Below, one piece after another: positions 34,242 through 44,352 of a stretch of 64,000 nt of DNA. The DNA is taken from contig NZ_LKAQ01000004.1 of assembly GCF_001874525.1 (NCBI RefSeq), forward strand, positions 2,199,590 to 2,263,589. Reading direction: 5' to 3'. Positions within the stretch are counted from its first letter, which is position 1. Each line of letters begins with the position of its first letter. The DNA is from Pseudodesulfovibrio hydrargyri. Lineage in GTDB: Bacteria > Desulfobacterota > Desulfovibrionia > Desulfovibrionales > Desulfovibrionaceae. The notes beneath the pieces are model-generated. The model had not been told where the DNA came from. It was given only the letters and a program-made list of their open reading frames with translations, and made no database searches. The translations under genes were made by a program, and so were the position numbers.

Positions 34242-34323
34242 TAATAGGGAGTAATTGGCTATGGGGACTGGCTATTTGTGATTTAGTTAAATTGTACCCA
34301 GATGGGGGGCGAATGAGAGCCAA

Positions 34324-35130
34324 TTATGACTGATCTACTTCTTGTTTGCCTTCTTGAAGCCATTCGTTAAGTCTGGCAATAAGCTCGGCATATTGAGCTT
34401 CATATTTGGGGTTAGTTACTGCTGCTTTTGGCCTTAATAGTAGTCCAAATTCCCTAATTAGTAATTTGTTGTTTTGTGTATTTGTCCACATGAGTTTTAC
34501 GACTTTCGGTAAGAGTTTCTTACCGACAATATCGCGTTGCTCCTCATTCACACAGTGTCTGAAAGAACCAAGAACAATATCAGACACAGATGCAAATGAT
34601 GATGCATTATCACATGTAAGTCCATATGACAGTATCCTATCTAAGTATAGATAGTTGTTATTTCGAAGACTTAGCCCTTTAGAGTTCCATTCCGTAAAGT
34701 AATTAAAAATATTGGGGTCTGACAATCTGTCTAAGTATACGATTCCATGGCTATCTTTATTTCGTAGGAATTTATTATAGTTACCTATAATCGAATTCAT
34801 TCCCCATCGAATTCGTGTGTGTATTTCTTGTGCTTGCGCGATTTCATGCAAAACAACATAGGCACAAAACTTGACATCATTATCTAGTGCAGATTGAAGA
34901 ACTTCTTCTTTTGCCTTCGCAAAGTCTTCTTTACAAAGCTCATTAGGGCAATCTTTTGCAGAAAATTTTAATGAATCCGTAGTGTTGAAACCGTAATTTC
35001 GCCTTATACTGCGAATTGCAGCGTCCAATCGATTAGCCCTCCTTGAAGGAATATAAACACCTCCATAAAGGAAAAAACGAGCATTTTTAGTGTATTCTGG
35101 ATCTGCCTCATCGCCAAACATTAAGTACAT
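34324..35130 (-). CDS. DUF3800-like protein in an AT-rich island
   Basis: The 268-residue product starts MYLMFGDEADPE and continues with FFLYGGVYIP, like the acidic FIDESG start of DUF3800 proteins, which have an RNase H-like fold. A second acidic motif, IVYLDRLSDPN, lies near residue 150. The family call is by resemblance only. GC is much lower than in the neighbours, marking recent transfer. DUF3800 genes often occur in mobile or defence regions, but this one has no recognisable partner. Confidence 0.62.
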   Translation of the reverse strand: MYLMFGDEADPEYTKNARFFLYGGVYIPSRRANRLDAAIRSIRRNYGFNTTDSLKFSAKDCPNELCKEDFAKAKEEVLQSALDNDVKFCAYVVLHEIAQAQEIHTRIRWGMNSIIGNYNKFLRNKDSHGIVYLDRLSDPNIFNYFTEWNSKGLSLRNNNYLYLDRILSYGLTCDNASSFASVSDIVLGSFRHCVNEEQRDIVGKKLLPKVVKLMWTNTQNNKLLIREFGLLLRPKAAVTNPKYEAQYAELIARLNEWLQEGKQEVDQS

Positions 35131-35365
35131 AGTCTCCTCCTTGGGAAATGAGTTTGTGTGTTTGATAGCCTGTATTTGATGATATATCTAGCGATAAAAG
35201 GCTGGCAGCTTAACACTTAGGGAGCAATGTTATTGCGTTGAGAGGCTATGATAAGAGAGCAGGCAAATGAGGCTTCTAGAAAGTAGACCTGAGTTCGTTG
35301 GACCGAGGCTGGCTGGTTGTTAAAGAGAAAGTATTGGGAGGCGTTGTGCCTTCCAACCTGCCGAT

Positions 35366-35581
35366 CTAGTGAGACTCGTCGGCCTCATAGCGGAGGATGT
35401 CGCCGGGTTGGCAGTCGAGGGTCCGGCAGATGGCGTCCAGGGTGGTGAAGCGGATGGCCTTGGCCTTGCCGGTTTTGAGGATGGACAGGTTTTGCGGGGT
35501 GATGCCCACGGCGGCGGCCAGTTCCTTGGAGCTGGTCTTTTTTTTGGCCAGCATGACGTCGAGGTCGATGATGATGCCCAT
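35366..35581 (-). CDS. Cro/C1-type (YozG-like) helix-turn-helix regulator
   Basis: The 71-residue protein is little more than a DNA-binding domain: LDVMLAKKKTSSKELAAAVGITPQNLSILKTGKAKAIRFTTLDAICRTLDCQPGDILRYE. This is the YozG-type XRE fold. It lies nine bases after a DUF2975 membrane gene; the same pairing is common in many bacteria, and the two probably work as a membrane-linked regulator. Confidence 0.9.
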   Translation of the reverse strand: MGIIIDLDVMLAKKKTSSKELAAAVGITPQNLSILKTGKAKAIRFTTLDAICRTLDCQPGDILRYEADESH

Positions 35582-35590
35582 GACGCGCCC

Positions 35591-36160
35591 CTAGACCGTC
35601 AGTTCGTCGGTTTCGCGCAGTTTGCGGCCCTCGTCCATGATCCAGCTGACCAGGATGATGATCCCGGCGATGAGCAGGTCGCGGATGTCGCCCGATTCCA
35701 GCGAGATGGAGATCAGCCGCTCGCCCGGCGGGTTGCGCATGGTCAGGACCAGGGTCAGCAGGGCCTCGTGGATCGGCATGAGGGCCACGCCCGCGAGCAT
35801 GGTCCAGCCGGTCCGGCGGATGTATTTGACCGTGTTGCCGGTGAAGATTTCGCCCGCCGAAAACAGCCCGAACAGGCGGGCCAGCCACCACAGGCAGAGC
35901 ATGGTCGCCCCCAGCGGGATCAGGCTGACCGCAAGCCCCAGCCAGCGCTGGCTCCAGGCCAGGGGGAATGCGGGTGCGTGCGCCGCGTCCAGGCTGACGT
36001 TGTCCCTGACCAGCCCGATGACCGTCGCCGACCCGCCGTCCTTGAACATGATGTCTCCGCCCGTAAGCCACAGGGTGGCCACGATCACCGGACTCAGGAC
36101 GAACGCCGCCGCGAATATGACCCGGAACACCCGGGCGAACCGTTGTATGCGCTGTTCCAT
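35591..36160 (-). CDS. DUF2975-type membrane protein
   Basis: The 189-residue product has about four hydrophobic segments (near residues 14-33, 69-93, 116-136 and 156-176), matching the DUF2975 layout. The ATG at 36160 follows AAAAGGAG; a longer frame upstream lacks a good site. Cotranscribed with the XRE regulator downstream. Function unknown; it may sense the membrane and modulate its partner. Confidence 0.82.
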   Translation of the reverse strand: MEQRIQRFARVFRVIFAAAFVLSPVIVATLWLTGGDIMFKDGGSATVIGLVRDNVSLDAAHAPAFPLAWSQRWLGLAVSLIPLGATMLCLWWLARLFGLFSAGEIFTGNTVKYIRRTGWTMLAGVALMPIHEALLTLVLTMRNPPGERLISISLESGDIRDLLIAGIIILVSWIMDEGRKLRETDELTV

Positions 36161-36299
36161 GGTAAACTCCTTTTGTTTGGAGATTCCCTTTTGCGATGAT
36201 TTATTATTGTTTGTCAATAATTATTTCCTGGGAAACGGGCCGAGTGTGTCGGCGACTTCCCAGAGCGGCCAGGGGGATGCCTTGGGTCTCCAAGGCAAC

Positions 36300-36334
36300 A
36301 AAAAAAACGGCCCCGGTCCGTGTGGACCGAGGCC
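36300..36334 (-). terminator. Terminator of groES-groEL
   Basis: A 12-bp stem with one mismatch (36307-36318 with 36323-36334) is followed on the minus strand by seven or more T residues, 37 bases after the groEL stop. Confidence 0.9.
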
Positions 36335-36370
36335 GGTTTGATATTGGCTTGGTTAGAAGCGCGGGGAGGC

Positions 36371-38035
<1,665 letters not shown>

Positions 38036-38080
38036 TTAAGAATTTGGAATGGTGTTTTGTTGGATCGTGCCGTGATGGAG

Positions 38081-38368
38081 CTATTCGACGATGGCGAGGA
38101 TATCGTCCTCGCGCATGACCAGGTGCTCTTCGCCGTCGATGCTGATCTCGGTGCCCGCGTATTTGGCGAACAGAACGAGATCACCCGCCTTGACGGTGGG
38201 CTTCACGCGCTTTCCGGCTTCGTCCAGCTTGCCGGGGCCCGCGGCCACGACTTCACCCTTCATGGGCTTTTCCTTGGCGGAATCCGGAATGTAGATGCCA
38301 CCAGCGGTTTTCTCTTCCGTTTCCAGACGCTTGACCAGGACGCGGTCGTTCAGCGGTTTCAATTTCAT
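38081..38368 (-). CDS. groS: Co-chaperonin GroES
   Basis: The 95-residue heptameric lid of Gro[23 protein letters not shown], then the mobile loop [13 protein letters not shown] and the roof region. The ATG at 38368 after AAGAGG fits the family start. First gene of the operon; upstream is a sigma-70-like promoter but no CIRCE element. Confidence 0.97.
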   Translation of the reverse strand: MKLKPLNDRVLVKRLETEEKTAGGIYIPDSAKEKPMKGEVVAAGPGKLDEAGKRVKPTVKAGDLVLFAKYAGTEISIDGEEHLVMREDDILAIVE

Positions 38369-38436
38369 CCTCTTATACCTCCAAAATGGATTTTTGAATT
38401 TGTACGCCGGACGACAAGTGCCGCCCGGCTTGCTGA

Positions 38437-38469
38437 TACATAAACACGGCATGCCGGGTGTCAACCCGG
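38437..38469 (-). promoter_or_regulatory. Candidate groESL promoter with overlapping inverted repeat
   Basis: TTGACA (38464-38459), 16 bases, then TATGTA (38442-38437). The -35 box lies inside an inverted repeat, CCGGGT-GTCA-ACCCGG (38454-38469), placed like a repressor site. The CIRCE sequence TTAGCACTC is absent. Confidence 0.5.
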
Positions 38470-38537
38470 GCAATCAAAAAAAATCGGGGGCGCGCCCAGG
38501 TGGCGGAGCTGACGGCGGAAACGGCGGCGGGGAAGCC

Positions 38538-38972
38538 CTACCCGGCGTTATCCTTGCGGAATCGTGCAAACGGGAGGTCCATCTCCCGGATGTGCCCGTC
38601 GAACCAGTCGGCCAGGAATCCGTGGATCTTCACCGGCGGGACCGAGGTGCCGTTCATCAGTTCGGCCTCCATGCGGGTGATGTCGTCCAGAAACCGTTCG
38701 TGGGCGTCCTGCTGGTCGTCCAGCCCGGGGTAGTCGGCCTCGCCCATGAGGTTTTCCTCAAAGCTGAAGTGCTGCATGGCCGAGTCCTTGAGATCGTTCA
38801 TGATGTCGAGCATCTCGTCGGTCTCGTCATCGTCGAGTTGGCGGTACATGTCCGGCGACACCGCGTCGATGCGGCCGAGCAGGGTGAAAAGGCCTTGGTG
38901 TTGGTCGTCGAGTTCGGGAATGCCCAGGGCGAGTTCGGGCGAATATCCGGCAGGGTTCGGTTTGGCTGACAT
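38538..38972 (-). CDS. Bacteriohemerythrin
   Basis: The 144-residue single-domain di-iron protein binds oxygen. Ligand motifs are complete: LDDQHQGLF, HFSFEENLM, HERFLDD and HGFLADWFDGHIREMD. In anaerobes it may supply or remove oxygen for other enzymes. It stands alone upstream of the groES promoter region. Confidence 0.93.
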   Translation of the reverse strand: MSAKPNPAGYSPELALGIPELDDQHQGLFTLLGRIDAVSPDMYRQLDDDETDEMLDIMNDLKDSAMQHFSFEENLMGEADYPGLDDQQDAHERFLDDITRMEAELMNGTSVPPVKIHGFLADWFDGHIREMDLPFARFRKDNAG

Positions 38973-39206
38973 GCGTTTCTCCTGTAACGCGGGTTGCTTT
39001 TTTAGGCATCATATACCGGGAATCCCGATGCCTGTCACCCCCGGCCGGGATTTTTTCAGGGAAATGGAGGCGGTTCGGGCAAGAGGCGGCGGGCGTCACA
39101 CAGTCGCCGATCAGGCGTCACCGAAAATCGCCAAATCGTCATGGAGGCGGCGCGAACAACGGCGCGTCAGGGCGTACAGTCCGGCAACCATATCAGGAGG
39201 AAGGAA

Positions 39207-41054
39207 ATGGAAGATCGCTTAGCCGGTCCGCTGTTCAATCTGGATTCGCCCTTCAACGACCCTGTCCGCCACACCCTTTTTTCCATGGTCAGGCGCCCGC
39301 TGGCCAAAGTGCTCCGACTCGACACGCTGAACTCGCTCTACTCGGCCCTGCGGGCAGGGGAGTGCGGCGGCAGTTTCGTGGACAAGGCCATGGACCTGCT
39401 CGGGGTGCGCTTCTCGGTGGACGGCCAGCCCGTCAACCGTGTGCCGCGCACCGGGCCGCTGGTCGCGGTGTGCAACCATCCCTTCGGCGTGATCGAGGGG
39501 CTGCTGCTGGTGCGCATCCTGCGCGAGGTCCGCACGGACATCAAGATCATGGCCAACTTCATGCTCGGCATGATCCCGGAGATGGACGACCTGATCATCC
39601 GGGTGGACCCCTTTGGCGGGGCCGAGTCCTCGCGCAAGAACATTTCCGGGCTCAAGGCGTCCATGCGCTGGCTCAGGGACGGAGGCATGCTGGTGGTCTT
39701 TCCGGCGGGCGAGGTGTCCAGCCTGAAGGTCAAGAAGCGCCGCGTGGGCGACCCGAGCTGGAGCCCCATGATCGGGCGGATCATCCGCAAGACCGGGGCC
39801 GCGGCCCTGCCGGTATTTTTCGACGGGCGCAACTCCGGCCTGTTCCAGACCCTCGGGCTGATCCATCCCCGGCTGCGCACCGTGCTTCTGCCCCACGAGA
39901 ACCTGAAACACGCCTCGCGCGACGTCATCGGCGTGCGCCTGGGCACGGTCATCGGCCAGGACAAGCTGGCCGAGCTCGACGGCGACCAGGGGGTGGTCGA
40001 CTACCTGCGCTTCCGCACCTACCTTTTGCGCCGCGAGCGCAAGCCGCGTTTCCACTTCAAGGGGCGCGAGGCCAGGCGGCGCATGGACCCCATCGCCAAT
40101 TCGCGCGGCAAGCACATCCTGGCCTCGGAAGTGGCCAGCCTGCCGGACGGGAACGTCCTGCTGCGCAACGGCGAGTTCACCGTGTTCCACGCCGGGGCCG
40201 ACGAGATTCCCAGGCTGCTGCGCGAGATCGGCATCCGCCGCGAGGAGACCTTCCGCCTGGTGGGCGAGGGCACGGGGCGGGCCATGGACATCGACAAATT
40301 CGACGACACCTACCGCCACCTGGTGCTCTGGAACCACAAGGAGCGCGAGGTGGCCGGGGCGTACCGCTTCGCCCTGACCGACGAGATCATGGCCGAGAAG
40401 GGACCGGACGGACTGTACACCTCCACCCTGTTCAACTATCGTCCCGGCTTCCTGGAGGGTCTCGGCCCCGCCCTGGAGCTGGGCCGTTCCTTCGTGGTCC
40501 CCAAGTACCAGCGCAGCTACCAGCCGCTGCTGATGCTCTGGAAGGGGCTGGCCGAGTTCGTGGTCCGCAACCCGCGCTACTACCGGCTCTTCGGCTGCGT
40601 CTCCATCTCCAGCGAATACTCGGTGGTCGCCCGCGAACTCATCGTCGGCTTCATGGAGCGCCATTGTTCCCTGCCCGAGCTGGCCCGCATGGCCCTGCCC
40701 AAGCGGCCGCCCAAGGTCAAGCGCCTCAAGCGGCTGGACTTCTCCCTGCCCGCCGGGGTGTTCGACGACCCGGAGGACGTGGCCGACTTCGTGCGCGACG
40801 TGGAGGACGGCCGGTCCATCCCGGTGCTGCTCAAGCAGTACCTCAAGCTGGGCGGCAAGATCATCGGCTTCAACATGGATCCGGATTTCGGCAACTGCAT
40901 GGACGGGCTCATCCTGGTGGACCTGCTCAAGTCCGACCCCAAGGTATTGTCCCGGTTCATGGGCCGCGACGGGGTGGCCCGCTTTCACGCCGCCAACCGC
41001 AGTGCGGTCGCCGAACCGGCCGGGCCTGTCCGGATGGGCGACGCGGCCGCCTGA
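39207..41054 (+). CDS. Fused PlsC-like acyltransferase and GNAT-type acyltransferase (OlsF-like)
   Basis: The 615-residue product joins two domains. Residues about 1-290 form a PlsC-like lysophospholipid acyltransferase with the NHPFGVIEG motif and a FPAGEVS box. Residues about 300-570 form a GNAT-type acyl-ACP N-acyltransferase of the OlsB/hemolysin family (EETFRLVGEGTGRAMDIDKFDDTYRHLVLWN, EVAGAYRF, FVVPKYQRSYQPLLMLW). In other bacteria such a fusion, OlsF, makes ornithine lipids alone. I infer the same product here. ATG at 39207 follows AGGAGGAAGG. Confidence 0.8.
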   Translation: MEDRLAGPLFNLDSPFNDPVRHTLFSMVRRPLAKVLRLDTLNSLYSALRAGECGGSFVDKAMDLLGVRFSVDGQPVNRVPRTGPLVAVCNHPFGVIEGLLLVRILREVRTDIKIMANFMLGMIPEMDDLIIRVDPFGGAESSRKNISGLKASMRWLRDGGMLVVFPAGEVSSLKVKKRRVGDPSWSPMIGRIIRKTGAAALPVFFDGRNSGLFQTLGLIHPRLRTVLLPHENLKHASRDVIGVRLGTVIGQDKLAELDGDQGVVDYLRFRTYLLRRERKPRFHFKGREARRRMDPIANSRGKHILASEVASLPDGNVLLRNGEFTVFHAGADEIPRLLREIGIRREETFRLVGEGTGRAMDIDKFDDTYRHLVLWNHKEREVAGAYRFALTDEIMAEKGPDGLYTSTLFNYRPGFLEGLGPALELGRSFVVPKYQRSYQPLLMLWKGLAEFVVRNPRYYRLFGCVSISSEYSVVARELIVGFMERHCSLPELARMALPKRPPKVKRLKRLDFSLPAGVFDDPEDVADFVRDVEDGRSIPVLLKQYLKLGGKIIGFNMDPDFGNCMDGLILVDLLKSDPKVLSRFMGRDGVARFHAANRSAVAEPAGPVRMGDAAA

Positions 41055-41131
41055 TCGGCCCGAGCGGCCGGACGGCATCCGCCCGGCCGCGTCGGGCTTG
41101 GCTTTCCGGCGCGAAGAGCATATGTTGCCCC

Positions 41132-41854
41132 ATGCGCAAGAACCTGATTCTCCCGACCCTGCTGATCGTCGCCCTGGCCCTGTTCACCGGATGCAGGCAG
41201 GCCGAAGGCTCGTCGCCCGAAAAGGACACGCCCGCGCCCGCCTCGGCCGCCGCACAGGCCGATGAGGCCCAGGCCCCGGACGAACCCCGGGTGCCGGACG
41301 GCTGTGCGCCCGAGTTCCGTGCCCTGTTCGACAACGCGGTGGTGGAGCTGCACGGCGAGGGCACCCTGGACGTGGTCGTCGTCACCGACCCGCTTTGCTG
41401 GCACTGCCGCCTGGGCGACAAGCTGTTGCGGGAATATCCCGAGCTGTACGGCCGGTTGCGCCTCTCCTTTTTCCCGCGCCGCAGCTTCATCGGCTCGGAC
41501 ATGGCCGCCTGGGTCCTGGAGGACGCGGCGGGCACGGACCGTCTGGAGAAGCTGGCCCGGTACGCCTACGACGGCCTGAAGCAGCCCAAGACCGAGGACC
41601 TCATGGAGGCGCGCATGCTCGTCCTGGCCCAGTTCGCCAAGGCCTTCCCGGAACTGCTCGAGGGCACGACCATGGAGGAGCTGTACGTGCGCCTGCAAAA
41701 GGATCACGAGCCCCACGTGCAGGAAAGCGCCATGCTCGCCCGGGCCGCCCATCTGCCCGGCACGCCCATCCTGGTGGCCGGCGACAAGGTGGTCCTGGGC
41801 TTCGGACCGAGCGTCTGGCTCAAGGTCCTGGGCGAAGCCAGGATGTGCAAGTAG
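41132..41854 (+). CDS. Thioredoxin-fold lipoprotein (DsbA/DsbG-like)
   Basis: The 240-residue product has a lipoprotein signal (LIVALALFTGC; lipid-modified Cys at about 21) and an Ala/Pro-rich linker. The thioredoxin-like domain follows, with active site CWHC in VVVTDPLCWHCRLGD and a cis-Pro loop, LPGTPILVAGDKVV. It likely acts as a periplasmic thiol oxidoreductase. It starts 77 bases after the acyltransferase gene with only a weak ribosome-binding site. Confidence 0.82.
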   Translation: MRKNLILPTLLIVALALFTGCRQAEGSSPEKDTPAPASAAAQADEAQAPDEPRVPDGCAPEFRALFDNAVVELHGEGTLDVVVVTDPLCWHCRLGDKLLREYPELYGRLRLSFFPRRSFIGSDMAAWVLEDAAGTDRLEKLARYAYDGLKQPKTEDLMEARMLVLAQFAKAFPELLEGTTMEELYVRLQKDHEPHVQESAMLARAAHLPGTPILVAGDKVVLGFGPSVWLKVLGEARMCK

Positions 41855-42100
41855 CCGTATCCCGGCCCGGTCCGCGCAAGGCGCGGCCGTAGCGCTTTGT
41901 CCGTTTCCCGCTTGCACTTGCTTGCAGGTTTTCCGGCATTCCCATAAAAGGAGGACCGTTGGTTCATCCGAGGAATTGCCGGGACGCCATGAAATATGCC
42001 ATAACCACCGAGTATTCCCACATCTTTCATCCGCCATCCCCATCCGGGAAGGCGTGATGCCATACCCCCTGTTCCACTCACGAGACAAGGAGAGAGCCCC

Positions 42101-43723
42101 ATGGCCGCTTCACATACCCCTTTGACTTCCCTGCGCCGCATGCGGTCCCTGGCCGCCATGCTGCTCGCTTTTGCCGGCCTGGCGCTGTTCGCCCTGCCGG
42201 GCGGCGCGTTGGCCGAGGCCCCGCCCGCCGAGCCCTTTGACTACGCCGTGCTCAAGGGCAGAGCCCGCGCACTGGCCGGGCAGCCCTACGTCGACCACGA
42301 GGGTGAGATTCCCCAGGCTGTCGCGGACATGAACTGGGACCAGTACCAGGCCATCCATTTCAACAAGGACCACGCCCTGTGGCGCGACCGGGATTCGAAA
42401 TTTCAGGCCACGCTGTTCCATCCGGGCCTGTACTTCAAGCGGCCCGTGGCCATCTATGAGCTCGCGGACGGCAAGGCCGCGCGGGTTGCCTACGACGCCG
42501 GGCTGTTCGACTACGGCAAGTCCGGCCTCGATCCGGAAAAGCTGCCCGGGGACATGGGCTTCGCGGGCTTCCGTCTGCAGTTTTCCCCGGACTGGGTGCG
42601 CGACGTGGTCGCCTTCCTGGGCGCGAGCTATTTCCGCGCCGTGGGCAAGGAGATGCAGTACGGCCTGTCCGCGCGCGGCTTGGCCGTGGACACGGCCCTG
42701 CCCCGGCCCGAGGAGTTCCCGGTCTTCACCGCCTTCTGGCTGGAGCGCCCCCGTCCCGGCAGCGATACGGCCACGGTCTACGCGCTGCTTGATTCGCCCA
42801 GCGTCACCGGGGCCTACCGCTTCGGCATCACGCCTGGCGACCAGCTGACCATGCGCGTGGACGCGGCCCTGTATCCGCGCAAGCCCATTGAGCGGCTGGG
42901 CATCGCTCCGCTGACCAGCATGTTCATGGCCGGGGAGAACGACCGGCGCACGGGCTACGACTGGCGGCCCGAGATCCACGACTCGGACGGCCTGGCCTTG
43001 CACACCGGCACGGGCCAGTGGATCTGGCGGCCCCTGAACAACCCGCGCTCGCTGCGCTTCAACGCCTACATGGACGACAACCCCAAGGGGTTCGGCCTGT
43101 TGCAGCGCGACCAGAACTTCGACCACTACCAGGACGACGGCGTGTACTACGACAAGCGCCCCGGCCTGTGGGTGGCCCCGCGCGGCGACTGGGGCAAGGG
43201 CGCGGTGGAGCTGGTGGAGATTCCGGCCCTGGACGAGACCTTCGACAACATCGTGGCCTTCTGGCACCCCGCCGAACCCGTGGTCCCCGGCAAGGAAATG
43301 CTCTTCAGCTACGACCTCTACTGGGGCACGGCCTCGCCTGGTCCCGTGGAGCTGGCCCGCGTGGTCGACACCTTCACCGGCCTGGGCGGCGCGGTGGGCA
43401 AGCGGCGCACGCGCTACAGCAAGCGGTTCGTGGTCGACTTCGCGGGCGGCCCGCTGGCCGGTCTTGGCAGGGACGCCCGGGTCAAGGCCTCCATCAAGAC
43501 CTCGGCGGGCGAGGTCGAGCTGGCCACGGTCCTGCCGCTTGATTCGGTCAACGGCTACCGCGTCCGCTTCGATCTGGTTCCGCCCGACGAGACCGAGAAC
43601 CCGATCAACCTGCGCATGATCCTGACCTCGGGCGGCAAGACCCTGACCGAAACCTGGACCTACCAGTGGAGCCCGCCGCCCGCGGATGAGCGGGAGCTGC
43701 ACAACGCCGGGCATCTGCAATAG
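42101..43723 (+). CDS. opgG: Periplasmic glucan biosynthesis protein MdoG/OpgG
   Basis: The 540-residue product helps build osmoregulated periplasmic glucans. A signal peptide ends near residue 38 (GGALA). The long beta-sandwich OpgG domain follows, with FDYAVLKGRARALAGQPY, HFNKDHALWRD, SMFMAGENDRR, EIHDSDGLAL and RDQNFDHYQDD, all known from the family. No opgH glucosyltransferase gene is in the window. The start follows AAGGAG. Confidence 0.93.
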   Translation: MAASHTPLTSLRRMRSLAAMLLAFAGLALFALPGGALAEAPPAEPFDYAVLKGRARALAGQPYVDHEGEIPQAVADMNWDQYQAIHFNKDHALWRDRDSKFQATLFHPGLYFKRPVAIYELADGKAARVAYDAGLFDYGKSGLDPEKLPGDMGFAGFRLQFSPDWVRDVVAFLGASYFRAVGKEMQYGLSARGLAVDTALPRPEEFPVFTAFWLERPRPGSDTATVYALLDSPSVTGAYRFGITPGDQLTMRVDAALYPRKPIERLGIAPLTSMFMAGENDRRTGYDWRPEIHDSDGLALHTGTGQWIWRPLNNPRSLRFNAYMDDNPKGFGLLQRDQNFDHYQDDGVYYDKRPGLWVAPRGDWGKGAVELVEIPALDETFDNIVAFWHPAEPVVPGKEMLFSYDLYWGTASPGPVELARVVDTFTGLGGAVGKRRTRYSKRFVVDFAGGPLAGLGRDARVKASIKTSAGEVELATVLPLDSVNGYRVRFDLVPPDETENPINLRMILTSGGKTLTETWTYQWSPPPADERELHNAGHLQ

Positions 43724-43743
43724 GGCACCCGAGACAGGAAAAG

Positions 43744-43769
43744 AAAAAGGCCTCGTTAGAGGCCTTTTT
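43744..43769. terminator. Bidirectional terminator after opgG
   Basis: AAAAAGGCCTC (43744-43754) pairs perfectly with GAGGCCTTTTT (43759-43769) over a 4-base loop, with T- and A-tracts on both sides. It serves opgG (+) and the LOG gene (-), whose stop lies in the loop. Confidence 0.92.
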
Positions 43770-44352
43770 TCATTTCAATCCATTTGTCCACTCGCGGCGG
43801 ATCGTACTCGGCGAACAGGTCGATGAGTTCGCCGGGGTCCGGACTGGTCAGGACCATGCGCCGGTGGTCGGGCAGCAGGAAGCCCTCGGCGACCATGCGG
43901 TCCATGTGCTCGGTCAGGCAGGTGTAGTAGCCGTTCACGTCGAGCAGGCCGCACGGCTTGGCGTGGTAGCCGATCTGGCTCCAGGTCAGGACCTCGAAGA
44001 ATTCCTCCAAGGTGCCGATGCCGCCGGGCAGGGTGATGAACGCGTCCGAGAAGTCGGCCATGAGCTGCTTGCGCTCGTGCATGGAGTTGACCACGTGGGA
44101 CTCGGTCAGCCCCTGGTGGGCGATCTCCTTTTCGACCAGCCGCTTGGGGATGACCCCGATGGCCTCGCCTCCCGCCGCCAGGCAGGCGTCGGCCAACCGG
44201 CCCATGAGCCCGGTGGAGGACCCGCCGTAGACCAGGCCGATCCCGCGCCCGGCCAGCTCGCGGCCGACCGATTCGGCGGCGGACACGTAGGCCGGGTTGT
44301 TGCCCGGATTGGATCCCAGGTAGACGCAGATGCGTTTCAGTTCCCGGCTCAT
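43756..44352 (-). CDS. LOG-family (TIGR00730) nucleotide phosphoribohydrolase
   Basis: The 198-residue Rossmann-like protein carries the diagnostic PGGIGTLEEFFE motif and VYGGSSTGLMG. Proven members cleave the N-glycosidic bond of nucleoside 5'-monophosphates, including cytokinin precursors; the natural bacterial substrate is uncertain. Its start overlaps the end of the threonine aldolase gene by four bases. Confidence 0.9.
   Translation of the reverse strand: MSRELKRICVYLGSNPGNNPAYVSAAESVGRELAGRGIGLVYGGSSTGLMGRLADACLAAGGEAIGVIPKRLVEKEIAHQGLTESHVVNSMHERKQLMADFSDAFITLPGGIGTLEEFFEVLTWSQIGYHAKPCGLLDVNGYYTCLTEHMDRMVAEGFLLPDHRRMVLTSPDPGELIDLFAEYDPPRVDKWIEMKKGL

Noticed and set aside
39362..41131. 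Upstream part of a plus-strand frame that reaches 41854
   Set aside because: Low-complexity Arg/Gly/Pro-rich translation in the wrong frame of the acyltransferase gene; only the part from 41132 is real, as the lipoprotein.
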